Source of the DNA: JAXMHN01 sp964578605
GTDB taxonomy: Bacteria > Verrucomicrobiota > Verrucomicrobiia > Limisphaerales > SIBE01
Direction of reading: 5' to 3'
Assembly (NCBI GenBank): GCA_964578605.1
Contig: CAZODO010000012.1
Location: forward strand, 1-64,000
Length of the DNA: 64,000 nt
How positions within the stretch are numbered: position 1 is the stretch's first letter; each line of letters begins with the position of its first letter. The notes under the pieces were generated by a model. That model was not told the DNA's origin, did not search any database, and saw nothing but the letters and a program-made list of their open reading frames with translations. The position numbers were made by a program, and so were the translations under genes. Positions 42,236 through 50,800 of the stretch are shown in pieces.

Positions 42236-43579
42236 ATGTTTGAATCGCTGAGTAACAAGCTCCAGTCCGCGTTCAAGAACTTGCGCGGGCTGGGAAAAAT
42301 CTCGGAGGAGAACATTGGTGACTCCCTCCGGGAGGTCCGCCTGGCGCTGCTCGATGCGGATGTGAATTTCAAGGTCGCGCGCGACTTCATCGAAAAGGTG
42401 AAGCAGGAGGCAATTGGCGAGAAGGTGCTCCTGAGCATTCAGCCCGGTCAGCAGATCATCAAGATAATCCATGACGAACTGGTGGCGTTGCTGGGCTCCG
42501 AAAATGCCGGACTAAACTTGTCGGGCAATCCCGCCTGCGTTCTTCTCGCGGGCTTGCACGGCTCGGGCAAGACCACTTCGGCCGCGAAGTTGGCCCGTCT
42601 CCTTCACAAACAAGGGCGCGCACCCGTGCTCGTGGCCTGTGACGTTTATCGCCCCGCTGCCATCGACCAATTGGAGACGCTCGGACGCCAACTCAATATC
42701 CCCGTGGTGTCCAAGAAGGGCGAGACCGACGTCTTGAAGATCGCCCGCGAAGCCCTGGGCATGGCGAAGGCGAACAACTGGAACACGGTCATCTTCGATA
42801 CCGCCGGGCGGCTGCAGATCGATGAGCCGCTCGTTCAAGAACTCGTTCGCCTCCGTGATTTGGTGAAGCCGCAGGAGATCCTGCTCGTCCTCGACGCCGC
42901 CACGGGCCAGGAAGCGGTCAATGTCGCCACCCATTTCGACCAGGCACTCTCGATCACCGGCGCCATTCTGACCAAGCTCGATGGCGATGCCAGGGGCGGC
43001 GCCGCTCTCAGTTTGAAAGCGGTCACCGGCAAACCCATCAAACTGGTCGGCGTCGGCGAGAAGACCGAGGATTTCGAACCCTTCCACCCCGAACGCATGG
43101 CCTCCCGGATTCTTGGGATGGGCGATGTCGTCAGCCTGGTGGAACGCGCGGCCGAGACCGTCGACCTCGACGAAGCGAAGAAGCTCGAGGAGAAAATGCG
43201 CAAGGGGCAGTTCACGCTTGAGGATTTCCTCGATCAACTGCGCCAGATGAAGAAGCTCGGGTCGCTCGAAAGCATCGTCGGAATGCTCCCGGGCGGTTCG
43301 GAAGCCCTGCAGAACCAGGACCTCAGCAAGAGCGAAGGCGAGTTTCGGCGCATGGAAGGCATGATCTGCGCCATGACCCCCCAGGAACGGAGACATCCGC
43401 AGATCCTCAACGCCCGGCGCCGGATCCGCATCGCCAAAGGCAGCGGCGTGAGCGTGGCCGAACTGAACAATCTTCTGAATCGGTTCGGTCAAATGCAGCA
43501 GATCATGAAGAAGATGGGCAAGTTCCAGCGGATGATGAGCAAGATGGGCGGTTCACTCCCGGGAATGCTGCGGCGCTGA
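42236..43579 (+). CDS. ffh: Signal recognition particle protein Ffh
   Basis: A 447-aa GTPase that binds signal peptides and 4.5S RNA in co-translational targeting. The NG domain shows GLHGSGKTTSAAKL (P-loop), DVYRPAAIDQL, DTAGRLQIDEP and TKLDGDARGGAALS. The methionine-rich M domain (~300-447) contains MEGMICAMTPQERRHPQIL and RIRIAKGSGVSVAELNNLL, plus a MQQIMKKMGKFQRMMSKMGG tail. ATG 42236 gives MFESLSNKL, the universal start. A divergent nagB lies upstream. Confidence 0.96.
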   Translation: MFESLSNKLQSAFKNLRGLGKISEENIGDSLREVRLALLDADVNFKVARDFIEKVKQEAIGEKVLLSIQPGQQIIKIIHDELVALLGSENAGLNLSGNPACVLLAGLHGSGKTTSAAKLARLLHKQGRAPVLVACDVYRPAAIDQLETLGRQLNIPVVSKKGETDVLKIAREALGMAKANNWNTVIFDTAGRLQIDEPLVQELVRLRDLVKPQEILLVLDAATGQEAVNVATHFDQALSITGAILTKLDGDARGGAALSLKAVTGKPIKLVGVGEKTEDFEPFHPERMASRILGMGDVVSLVERAAETVDLDEAKKLEEKMRKGQFTLEDFLDQLRQMKKLGSLESIVGMLPGGSEALQNQDLSKSEGEFRRMEGMICAMTPQERRHPQILNARRRIRIAKGSGVSVAELNNLLNRFGQMQQIMKKMGKFQRMMSKMGGSLPGMLRR

Positions 43580-43580
43580 C

Positions 43581-43979
43581 TCAGTCCGCCGGAGGGGAAA
43601 TCACTTTCAGGCCAGGAAAATAGCTTCGCACGTCTGCGGGGTCGTTTGTGATGAGCGCCCATCCCAGGGAGTGGGCGTGTGCCGCAATTAGAAAATCGGG
43701 CATGCGAGCTTTTCGGCCGCCGCGTCGTTTGTAGAGGCGATAGGCCTTTCCTGCCGGAAGGCCCGAGATCCAGTTCAACTCAATCCGTTCGACGACTTCC
43801 CGCAGTGCCGCTGACGCTTCCGCTTCGGAATCAAACAGAGCGCACAGCTCGGCATAGACAATTTGGTTGATGAACACTCCACCGAGGGCGCGGCGCGCGT
43901 TCAAGGTCTGTTCGACCCAGTCCGCTGTGAGTTCATCCGTGAGCAGCGCAATCAACGCTGAAGTATCGACCAAGTGCAT
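43581..43979 (-). CDS. PIN-domain VapC-like ribonuclease toxin
   Basis: A 132-aa PIN protein. The conserved acidic residues are visible: Asp5 in MHLVDTSALIALL, Glu in VYAELCALF (~residue 45), and Asp in RMPDFLIAAHAHSLGWALIT with TNDPADVRSYFPGL near the C-terminus. VapC toxins are Mg-dependent ribonucleases, normally encoded just after a VapB antitoxin. Here the 220 bp upstream contain no complete antitoxin ORF that I can recognise; the frame that ends immediately before the toxin start is interrupted by stops. It faces and nearly touches ffh (1-bp gap). Confidence 0.82.
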   Translation of the reverse strand: MHLVDTSALIALLTDELTADWVEQTLNARRALGGVFINQIVYAELCALFDSEAEASAALREVVERIELNWISGLPAGKAYRLYKRRGGRKARMPDFLIAAHAHSLGWALITNDPADVRSYFPGLKVISPPAD

Positions 43980-44195
43980 TTAGCCGCGCACCAGGTTCAT
44001 CGCTTGTTTGCAGCCAATAGGCAACCCACTCGTGAGTCCAGGCCACCAGCTTCGTCACCGCTGAATGGTTCGAATCTTCTCCAGGGACAGCGCGCCGGTC
44101 CCGTCCAGGGCGCACCCCCAATTTCCCGAGATGCCGGGTCATGAAGGCAAGGCTCCTGTCCCGCCATTGAGGTCAGCCAAACTCTTGTCGCAGTC

Positions 44196-44708
44196 TTACT
44201 CAGGAGGCTTTTCGATCCCGGCTTGATCGGCCATGGCACAGACTTGCTCGTAAAAGGCCTCTTCCGTCAGTCCGAGCAGCGTGGAGCCGTAAAGGAGGCA
44301 ATGGTCGTCCGTGATGATGGACCCGTAGTTGATCACCGGGATCATATAAACCACGGCGAGCACAAGCCAGTCGGGATGAGCCTGAAGAACGGGGCGCAGG
44401 TAAAGAACGCGCCCCGTGGAGGGGTTTTGAGGATCGAGATCCGGCTGCGCGAATTGGTGCGACGCCAATTCTCCGAACTCGAACAGCAACCTCGTCGGAT
44501 AGCGGACACAATCGCGGTCAGCGAGAAACGCATCGAGCCCGGGCGGCGTGAGGAAGCCGTGTTTGCGACGGGCGACGTCGGCCTGGGCGACGAGGTGAGC
44601 GCGGAGGCTTTCCTCGCCACCGCGCCCCAACGGGTCGGCCGCATCCGTATCTGGAGACGCGGAGGGTTCGTTGTCCCGCGGCGTGGGATCCGGCGTTGAG
44701 GGTGTCAT
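44196..44708 (-). CDS. Uncharacterised protein coupled to octaheme HAO-like gene
   Basis: A 170-aa, apparently cytosolic protein with no signal peptide and no CxxCH. The first ~40 residues are a Pro/Asp/Ser-rich disordered leader. The remainder looks folded: DVARRKHGFLTPPGLDAFL, RYPTRLLFEFGELASHQF, a hydrophobic LVLAVVYMIPVINYGSII and CLLYGSTLLGLTEEAFYEQV. I do not recognise the family. Its ATG overlaps the stop of the octaheme gene (ATGA), so it is translationally coupled and probably works with that complex, perhaps in maturation or regulation (inference). Confidence 0.72.
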   Translation of the reverse strand: MTPSTPDPTPRDNEPSASPDTDAADPLGRGGEESLRAHLVAQADVARRKHGFLTPPGLDAFLADRDCVRYPTRLLFEFGELASHQFAQPDLDPQNPSTGRVLYLRPVLQAHPDWLVLAVVYMIPVINYGSIITDDHCLLYGSTLLGLTEEAFYEQVCAMADQAGIEKPPE

Positions 44709-46165
44709 TTGCCGTAGCGTTGCTGAAACTCCTTGCGTTGTTGTTCGCGCAAGGCCTGTTCGGCTGGGTCCAATTTGTTGATGAACCACTGGTGATTGAC
44801 GTGGCTGAGGGTTTCTTCCAGCAATTTCGAGAGCTTATCTCCGGCGGCTTTCTTGGCTGGGTCATCCGCTCGCGCCGCTCGTTCGATCAGCTCTTCCAAC
44901 TCGGGGATGTAGCCGGTGTAGAAATGTTTAGCCACTTCGTAGGTGCCATGCCAATGGGTGTAGTCCGGCCCCATCATGGAGACGCCGTGACGCGCGCGGC
45001 GGCCTTCATGATGCCAGATCTCGTACCAGGTAAAGTCGATCTTGCTGCTGAACTTGGGTTGCCTGATGAGGGGGGCGGCCGCCTCGTACAAGGCCAGGCC
45101 AGGCTTGGCAAACTTCTCGTGGTAAAGATCGATCAAGCCATCGTACTGCGCGTAAAAGCCGTCGACGAAGTTCTGGTTATGGCAATTCAGGCAGATATTG
45201 ACCATGTTGGCGCGGCGCTTTTGCCAGGGCACATCCTTGCCCGCGAGGCCGAGCTTGGCGTCGGAAACCTCGGGACGGATGGAGATCTCCGGGCGATTGT
45301 TCCAGGAGATGCGCAGTCCGACGTCGTGGGTCACGCGTTGGTCTTTGGTGGCACTCATGTGGCAGGTCGCGCAGGTGGGAGCGGCACTGTAATCCTCGCC
45401 CACGATCCATTTGGGGTTGTCGAGCCTCATCTTGTCGATGTTGGCGTAGTACGCGATGCCGTGCTTGGACTCGTTATAGATTTCGAACTGGGGATGATCA
45501 GGTCCCATGTGGCATTTGCCGCAGGTTCCCGGGGTGCGGGCCTGCGCGGCAGAGAAATCATGGCGCGAATGGCAGGCGGTGCAGGCGCCTTCGCTCCCGT
45601 CCGGATTGAGCCGCCCGATGCCGGTATTGGGCCAGGTGGCGGGATCGGGTTTTCCGCTCGGGCCGATCTTGACTTCGGTGCCATGGCATTGCCAGCAGCC
45701 GTTGACGGCCGCGGCGGAGACCCCTTGCGGGTAAGCAGGCGTCTTGAACCCGCGGTTGCCTTCCACCACCTCGGCCAGGACGTTGTCGAGGGAACCCAGG
45801 ATGCGGGCGCCTTTGGCATGGTGCGAGCCGTTGAACTCCGCGACCTCGACTTCGTGGCAGCGGGCGCAGTCTTTGGGTGAGACGATGGTGGCGATCTTCT
45901 CGCCGTAATGTTCATAGGCGTCCGGGTCATCGGCGTTGGCCATATGGCACTCGAAGCACCCCACGTTGGCGCGGTAATGCTTGCTGGAACCCCATTGGCC
46001 GTAGACAGCCGAGCTCTCCTTCTTGTGGCACTCGACGCAGGCTTTGCTCTGGTCGGTGAGCGCTTTCATGGTGAAACCTGCCGAGGCCACGAGGGAGCTA
46101 GTCAGCAGCGTGACCAGCGGCAATGCCGTTCGCGCGATCCAAGTGTTCATAATGGGTGGGTTCAT
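44705..46165 (-). CDS. Octaheme cytochrome c, hydroxylamine oxidoreductase (HAO) family
   Basis: 486 aa, secreted, with eight CxxCH heme motifs at residues 43, 70, 100, 157, 195, 215, 265 and 325. This number and spacing match octaheme HAO-family enzymes. Family landmarks after heme 7 are THDVGLRISWNNRP (His280-Asp281) and the C-terminal YEIWHHEGRRARHG followed by MGPDYTHWHGTYEV. Members either oxidise hydroxylamine or hydrazine, or reduce nitrite or hydroxylamine (epsilonproteobacterial type). Whether Tyr402 or Tyr409 is the heme-crosslinking tyrosine of oxidative enzymes needs alignment. Together with the upstream NrfD, Fe-S and tetraheme genes a quinol-driven reductive role is likely (inference). 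A second in-frame ATG at 46150 is possible. Confidence 0.9.
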   Translation of the reverse strand: MNPPIMNTWIARTALPLVTLLTSSLVASAGFTMKALTDQSKACVECHKKESSAVYGQWGSSKHYRANVGCFECHMANADDPDAYEHYGEKIATIVSPKDCARCHEVEVAEFNGSHHAKGARILGSLDNVLAEVVEGNRGFKTPAYPQGVSAAAVNGCWQCHGTEVKIGPSGKPDPATWPNTGIGRLNPDGSEGACTACHSRHDFSAAQARTPGTCGKCHMGPDHPQFEIYNESKHGIAYYANIDKMRLDNPKWIVGEDYSAAPTCATCHMSATKDQRVTHDVGLRISWNNRPEISIRPEVSDAKLGLAGKDVPWQKRRANMVNICLNCHNQNFVDGFYAQYDGLIDLYHEKFAKPGLALYEAAAPLIRQPKFSSKIDFTWYEIWHHEGRRARHGVSMMGPDYTHWHGTYEVAKHFYTGYIPELEELIERAARADDPAKKAAGDKLSKLLEETLSHVNHQWFINKLDPAEQALREQQRKEFQQRYGK

Positions 46166-46179
46166 GGTGGGTTAAGGAA

Positions 46180-47418
46180 TCAAGAGCGTCCTGTCGCCGG
46201 CACGGTGGCCGGAAGTGGAATTTCCCGAAGGCGGCCGTTCATGATGGGAATGGCCACGTGCAACATCCAGGTGTAAAGCAGCGCGCCAAAAGCCCAGACG
46301 CCAAGGCAGACAAGCGTTTCGTTCAGGGAAGGCATGTACTCGACCACCTGGCCGAGAGGTGTGGGAACGAAGCCGGGCACGATCAGGCCCATGCCTTTCT
46401 CGATCCAGATGCCGACGAAGCAAGCGATGCAGGCCACATTCAGCCCCGGGATTCTCTTGCTCCACGGCGAGAGCAGGAGGGCCAGACCAATCGCGTCCAA
46501 CGCCATGGCCGTCCAGATCCATGGGACGAGCCCGGAGTGGCCATGCAGGCCGAAGTAGAGGTAACTGGCGGCTGCGGCGTGCTGGGTGGGCGAGTAGAAC
46601 TCGGTGAACAGCTCGCATCCCAGCAGGAAGACGTTGATGATCATGGCCACGGTCATGATCATGCGCAGGGTGAAGATGGGCTCGTCGCCGATCCAATAGC
46701 GGGTGACCTTGCGGATGGCTTGGAAGGTAAGAATGAGAAGGGCGGGCCCGGCCACGAAGGCGGAAGCCAGGAACCGTGAAGGGACCAGCGGATGATGCCA
46801 GTAGGAGCGCCCGGCCAACCCCACGTACAGGAACGCTGTCACAGTGTGGATACTGACGGCCCAAACGATGGAGATGAACACAAACGGCACGTAAAAGCTC
46901 TTGGTGGGCTTGCGTCCGCGGTACTTGGAGTAGAGCAGGTAGCCACTAATATGGAGGTTGAGCAGGAGATAACCATTGAGGACGATCACGTCCCAGGAAA
47001 GGATGGACCCTGGCCAGTTGAAGATCCCAAAGGGCGGGATCATATGGTGGAAGCGATCCGGGCGCCCCAGGTCCACGGTCACGAAGAGCAGGCACATCAC
47101 GATCACGGCGATGGCCATGAGTTCGCCGAAAATGACCACCTCGTGCATGAACTCTTTCCGGTAGACATAGGCGGGAATGACGAGCATGACCGCGGCGGCG
47201 GCCACCCCGACGAGGAAAGTGAAATTGGCAATATAGGCTCCCCAACTCACCTGGTTGGTCATTCCCGTGGTTTGCAGCCCTTCCACCAACTGCCGGGCCC
47301 AGGCATGGATGCCCACCAGGACGAGCACACTCAGCAGGGTCATCCAGCCGTAGAACTTCCAGCTGCCCTGGAACGAGATTCGAGCCACTCGCCAAAGGAA
47401 ATTTACGTATTCCCTCAT
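46180..47418 (-). CDS. nrfD: NrfD/DsrP-type polysulfide-reductase-like membrane subunit
   Basis: A 412-aa protein with about nine to ten transmembrane helices. Characteristic blocks are GMTNQVSWGAYIANFTFLVG and the AAAAVMLVIPAYVYRKEF that follows, the charged VTVDLGRPDRFHHMIPPFG loop, LSWDVIVLNGYLL and ESxxFTEFYSPT-like sequence (ELFTEFYSPTQHAAAAS). NrfD/PsrC/DsrP proteins bind menaquinol at the periplasmic side and pass electrons to a partner ferredoxin. Its ORF overlaps the Fe-S gene by 4 bp. It is followed 14 bp later by the octaheme gene. The DsrP/HmcC-like pattern and the ferredoxin partner support quinone coupling; the symbol is by family, not proven orthology. Confidence 0.9.
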   Translation of the reverse strand: MREYVNFLWRVARISFQGSWKFYGWMTLLSVLVLVGIHAWARQLVEGLQTTGMTNQVSWGAYIANFTFLVGVAAAAVMLVIPAYVYRKEFMHEVVIFGELMAIAVIVMCLLFVTVDLGRPDRFHHMIPPFGIFNWPGSILSWDVIVLNGYLLLNLHISGYLLYSKYRGRKPTKSFYVPFVFISIVWAVSIHTVTAFLYVGLAGRSYWHHPLVPSRFLASAFVAGPALLILTFQAIRKVTRYWIGDEPIFTLRMIMTVAMIINVFLLGCELFTEFYSPTQHAAAASYLYFGLHGHSGLVPWIWTAMALDAIGLALLLSPWSKRIPGLNVACIACFVGIWIEKGMGLIVPGFVPTPLGQVVEYMPSLNETLVCLGVWAFGALLYTWMLHVAIPIMNGRLREIPLPATVPATGRS

Positions 47419-48383
47419 TTGTCGAAGAAGTAGTAGAACCTCGGCTGCGTGCCCACATCCTCTTTGAGGATGTAGACTCGTTTGTTCTTCAGGATATAGT
47501 TAATCTCGCTCTCCGGATCGAGGAGATTGCCAAAGACGCGGGCGCCGGTGGGGCACACTTCCAGGCAAGCGGGGTACTTGCCGGCGCGCGTTCGCTGCAG
47601 GCAGAAGGTGCACTTTTCGACCACCCCCTTGGGCCGGACCCGGTTGCTGAGGTAATTCTGGTGCGGGTTGATCTCGGACGCGGGGAGGGTGGGCTTGTGG
47701 TAATTGAAGCGGCGGGCGTCGTAAGGGCAGGCCGCCATGCAATAGCGGCAACCGATGCACCAGTTATAATCTACTGTGATCACGCCGTCCGGTTCCTGCC
47801 AAGTAGCCTGCACCGGGCAAACCTTGGTGCAGGGCGATTCTCGGCACTGGTGGCATTGCACGGGCATGTAATACTTGTCTTTCTGCGGAACCGTCTCCGG
47901 GTCGTAGTAGGGATTGGAAGTCTCGAGATTGATGGCGCCCTTCTCCAGTTCCAGGACCCGGATGTAAGACATCTCAATGTCATCCGAGTCATCGCGCGAC
48001 TGGTTGTTTTCCTTGAGACAGGCGTGGGCGCATTTGCGGCAGCCGATGCAGCGGGTCAGGTTCAGAGCATAACCGAACTGGACTCCGGGCAGGGGCTTCA
48101 CATCGTGCATCGCCGGACGCACCCCGTATTCCTTTTCGCAGGTGGCCTCGAGCTTGCGCATGATGTCAGCCAGGGCCTCGGGGGTGAGCTTCCGGTAATG
48201 CTTCTGCAGCATCGCGTCCAGCGTCAGCTCGCCTCGCTCCAGCGCGAGCAGCGGCTTGAGGGCCACGGCCAGCCCCGCCAATCCCAACATCGATGCGGCA
48301 GTGCCTTTCAGAAAGGTTCGGCGGGAGACCGGGCGCACGGCCTGCTCGATGCTTTTGGGCTGGCTGTGGGAGGGATCGCTCAT
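47415..48383 (-). CDS. nrfC: Tat-exported 4x[4Fe-4S] ferredoxin subunit (NrfC/DsrO-type)
   Basis: A 322-aa protein with a twin-arginine leader (SRRTFLKGTAASMLGLAGLA). Four cysteine groups can each ligate a [4Fe-4S] cluster: C112-115-118-122, C177-180-185-189, C209-212-215-219 and C258-261-273-277, in the crossed pattern of NrfC/DsrO/PsrB proteins. It would shuttle electrons between the NrfD-like quinol site and multiheme cytochromes on the outer face of the membrane. It lies 14 bp after the tetraheme gene and overlaps the NrfD-like gene by 4 bp. Confidence 0.92.
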   Translation of the reverse strand: MSDPSHSQPKSIEQAVRPVSRRTFLKGTAASMLGLAGLAVALKPLLALERGELTLDAMLQKHYRKLTPEALADIMRKLEATCEKEYGVRPAMHDVKPLPGVQFGYALNLTRCIGCRKCAHACLKENNQSRDDSDDIEMSYIRVLELEKGAINLETSNPYYDPETVPQKDKYYMPVQCHQCRESPCTKVCPVQATWQEPDGVITVDYNWCIGCRYCMAACPYDARRFNYHKPTLPASEINPHQNYLSNRVRPKGVVEKCTFCLQRTRAGKYPACLEVCPTGARVFGNLLDPESEINYILKNKRVYILKEDVGTQPRFYYFFDK

Positions 48384-48397
48384 GGTTCGGTAAGGCG

Positions 48398-49087
48398 CTA
48401 ATGGCTCGCTTCCGGCAGGGCGCCGCGCTTGGCCGCTGGCGGATAAGCGGCCCGGGCAGGGTAGCGCAACGGCGGCAGTGGTTTCATCGGCTGGAATCGC
48501 GGTGAGTGCGGATCATGGCACTGGATGCAGCGCAACCGGGTCTGTTCGCCTCGGGAGACATCCCAGTAGCCGTTGCGGCGGCCGTGCACCGCTGCGCTCC
48601 AGTCACGGTAGGTCGGCCCGTGGCACTTCGCGCAGAGCAGGACCACGTCCGCTTCGGCAATTTCGGAACCGTCATAGTCCACGAACGCATTGCGGTTCGT
48701 GGGATGATGGCAATTGAGGCAGAAACGGTTATTGCCATGGTCAAGCTTGATGTTCTCGTGTTCGACCATGGGCCGATCGTAATGCCACCGCGCGGTGAGA
48801 AGTTGGTGGCAATCCATGCAGTTATAGGTCCAGCCCAGTTTGACGAGGTCCAGTCCCAGTGTCCGCCTGGGTGGAGTCTTGTCCAGATGGCGATCACTTT
48901 GCAGACCGACGGCAGGTTGTTGAGGGGAAGGCGGTGGCTGAGCTTTCAACGAAGGCAACGTTGCGTTGGTGGAAGCGGCGACCCCATCACCCGCGTGTCC
49001 GGATGCCCCGAAGTAATAGCAGCAAAGGCTCGCCAAGGCAACCCAGCCCGTGAGAGCGGCTCTGAATTCTGTCGATAACGGCAGCAT
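48398..49087 (-). CDS. Membrane-anchored tetraheme cytochrome c
   Basis: A 229-aa protein with an uncleaved-looking N-terminal hydrophobic segment (~residues 9-28), a proline-rich linker and four CxxCH motifs: CMDCH at 90, CLNCH at 123, CAKCH at 152 and CIQCH at 187. Additional His residues (His102, His110, His117, His128, His168) can serve as distal ligands, so bis-His hemes are plausible. It is likely the electron-transfer module that links the quinol module to the octaheme enzyme. The heme region resembles NrfB/cytochrome c3-like small multihemes only loosely. It is the first gene of the operon; the upstream 240 bp presumably hold the promoter. Confidence 0.86.
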   Translation of the reverse strand: MLPLSTEFRAALTGWVALASLCCYYFGASGHAGDGVAASTNATLPSLKAQPPPSPQQPAVGLQSDRHLDKTPPRRTLGLDLVKLGWTYNCMDCHQLLTARWHYDRPMVEHENIKLDHGNNRFCLNCHHPTNRNAFVDYDGSEIAEADVVLLCAKCHGPTYRDWSAAVHGRRNGYWDVSRGEQTRLRCIQCHDPHSPRFQPMKPLPPLRYPARAAYPPAAKRGALPEASH

Positions 49088-49326
49088 AGCGCTCGCCCGG
49101 CCGATAACACAATCTGGCCGGATGGGCGCATTTATATCAGAGGGTCTTACGCTGTCGCGCCTGAAGTTTTGGAATCTTGATCTGCGTCAGCTTTTTTGCC
49201 GATGGTGGAGCGCGCGCATTGGTGAACCTGACCAGGTCCGGATCGTCAACCGCTCCCCCTGCAAGGTTCCTGGTCCGCCCGGGTGCCCAGCTGCGTCCAG
49301 GGCATCGTGATCGCCGCCGGTTATGA

Positions 49327-50475
49327 TCAAGCCAGGGCGCGCTTGAAATCTTCCATCAGGTCCTCCGGATCTTCAATTCCCGCCGAAACACGAATCAATC
49401 CATCGCTTATTCCCACACGAGCGCGCTCTTCGCGGGACAGGGTCCGGTGCGACGTTCTGCTGGGCACGCAGACGAGAGTTTCAACGCCGCCAAGGCTCAG
49501 GGCAGGCGCGGCGATCTCCAGCTTCCGCAAGAGATCGTCCACGGCCGCCGGATCCCGCAGTTCAAAGGACAGCATGCCCCCAAACCCGCGCATTTGAGCC
49601 GCTGCCAAGGCGTGGTCAGGATGGCTTTTAAGGCCCGGATAAATGACCCGCGCCACCGCGGGATGGTCCTCCAGGAAGCGGGCAAGATGCTGCGCATTCG
49701 CATTATGCCGCTCGATTCGCAGCGCCAGCGTTTTCATGCCCCGTTCCAACTGGTAACAGCCGTGGGCATCAAGCATGCCGCCGTAGCTGGTAGCACATTC
49801 GATCAACTTGCGAATGACGTCCTTCCGCGAAATCACCACCCCGGAATTGCCGTCGCTATGGCCGTTGAGATATTTGGTGCCGCTGTGAATCACCACATCA
49901 AGACCATGCTCGATCGGGGTTTGGTTGATGGGCGTGGCGAACGTGTTGTCGATCACGGTTAGAAGGCCATGCTTGCGCCCGAGCCTCGCCACGGCCGCGA
50001 GGTCGACGCACCGGAGCAGGGGATTGGAAGGCGACTCAACGTAAAGGATCCGCGTGTTCGGGCGAACGGCGAGTTCGAACTCAGCCGGGTTGCCCACGAA
50101 CTGAACGTCGATCTTGAACCGAGCGAGTTCCCCGGCCACCAGGTGATAAGTGCCCCCGTAAAGATCGGCCTGAAAAAGCGCGTGATCCCCGGGGCTCAAA
50201 TACCCCAGGAGCAGCGTCGAGATGGCCGCCATCCCCGATCCAAACACCAGGCCGTCTTCGCCCTTCTCCAGGGCCGCCACTTTTTGGGCGATCACCCGCT
50301 GGTTTGGCGCATTGAAATAGCGCGGGTAAACGTTTTCGTTAGCCGGATTGGGAAACGCGAAAGCTGTCGAGGTGAAGATCGGCGAATTGACGCCGCCTGT
50401 GTTCGTTTCGTGGTGCGTTCCCGCGTGCACGCAAAGCGTGGACGGACGCAAGGTTCGTTTTCGTGAACGGATCAT
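49327..50475 (-). CDS. Cys/Met-metabolism PLP-dependent enzyme (cystathionine gamma-synthase/methionine gamma-lyase family)
   Basis: A 382-aa fold-type I PLP enzyme. Landmarks are FGSGMAAISTLLLGYL (cofactor phosphate), YVESPSNPLLRCVDLAAV, VIDNTFATPINQTPIEHG (Asp that binds the pyridine) and VVIHSGTKYLNGHSDGNSGV with the Schiff-base Lys in SGTKYLNGH. The family includes cystathionine gamma-synthase, gamma-lyase, methionine gamma-lyase and O-acetylhomoserine sulfhydrylase, which differ in a few residues that I cannot discriminate here. It stands alone; no met operon neighbours. Confidence 0.88.
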   Translation of the reverse strand: MIRSRKRTLRPSTLCVHAGTHHETNTGGVNSPIFTSTAFAFPNPANENVYPRYFNAPNQRVIAQKVAALEKGEDGLVFGSGMAAISTLLLGYLSPGDHALFQADLYGGTYHLVAGELARFKIDVQFVGNPAEFELAVRPNTRILYVESPSNPLLRCVDLAAVARLGRKHGLLTVIDNTFATPINQTPIEHGLDVVIHSGTKYLNGHSDGNSGVVISRKDVIRKLIECATSYGGMLDAHGCYQLERGMKTLALRIERHNANAQHLARFLEDHPAVARVIYPGLKSHPDHALAAAQMRGFGGMLSFELRDPAAVDDLLRKLEIAAPALSLGGVETLVCVPSRTSHRTLSREERARVGISDGLIRVSAGIEDPEDLMEDFKRALA

Positions 50476-50800
50476 CCTTTATAGCCGCTGTGGTTCAGCG
50501 AATCCATCATCCATACAACGTTCGCCGAAGTTCGGCCAGCCGAAATCTGCACCCAGCCGGGCAATGTTAGGTATGCTTATGCACAAAAACTGCTTCCCGA
50601 GCGGACGCGTGACATTTTCGCTTTCAACCTGTTCGACACGAGCGAGATCAAGAAGTGTACACATCTGTAACCACTTTGCAGCTGGTTCCGATTGAGGTGG
50701 TCACGTTTAGAACTCGGAATGCTGCCCCCAAATCGATTGCGATCCAGAAGCGACCCTGGAGATCGAACAGAGGTCTGAGCTTTGCAACTCCATTCGCGAA
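50476..50800. other. Spacer with motif shared with 8328-8342
   Basis: 325 bp. The 15 bases from 50654 (AGTGTACACATCTGT) match 8328-8342 exactly, and a looser match continues for about 12 bp. No other gene or RNA was seen. Confidence 0.4.

Noticed and set aside
44063..44078. T-loop-like GGTTCGAATC suggesting a tRNA
   Set aside because: The upstream 60 bases do not form acceptor, D- or anticodon stems.
44705..49087. Alternative complex III interpretation of the cytochrome operon
   Set aside because: It lacks the second NrfD-like subunit, the molybdopterin-like ActB fusion, ActD/ActF small subunits and an adjacent oxidase; the octaheme HAO-family protein fits a reductase instead.
50476..50600. 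SAM riboswitch in front of the Cys/Met PLP enzyme gene
   Set aside because: I could not draw the required conserved core or pseudoknot; only ordinary spacer sequence is visible.
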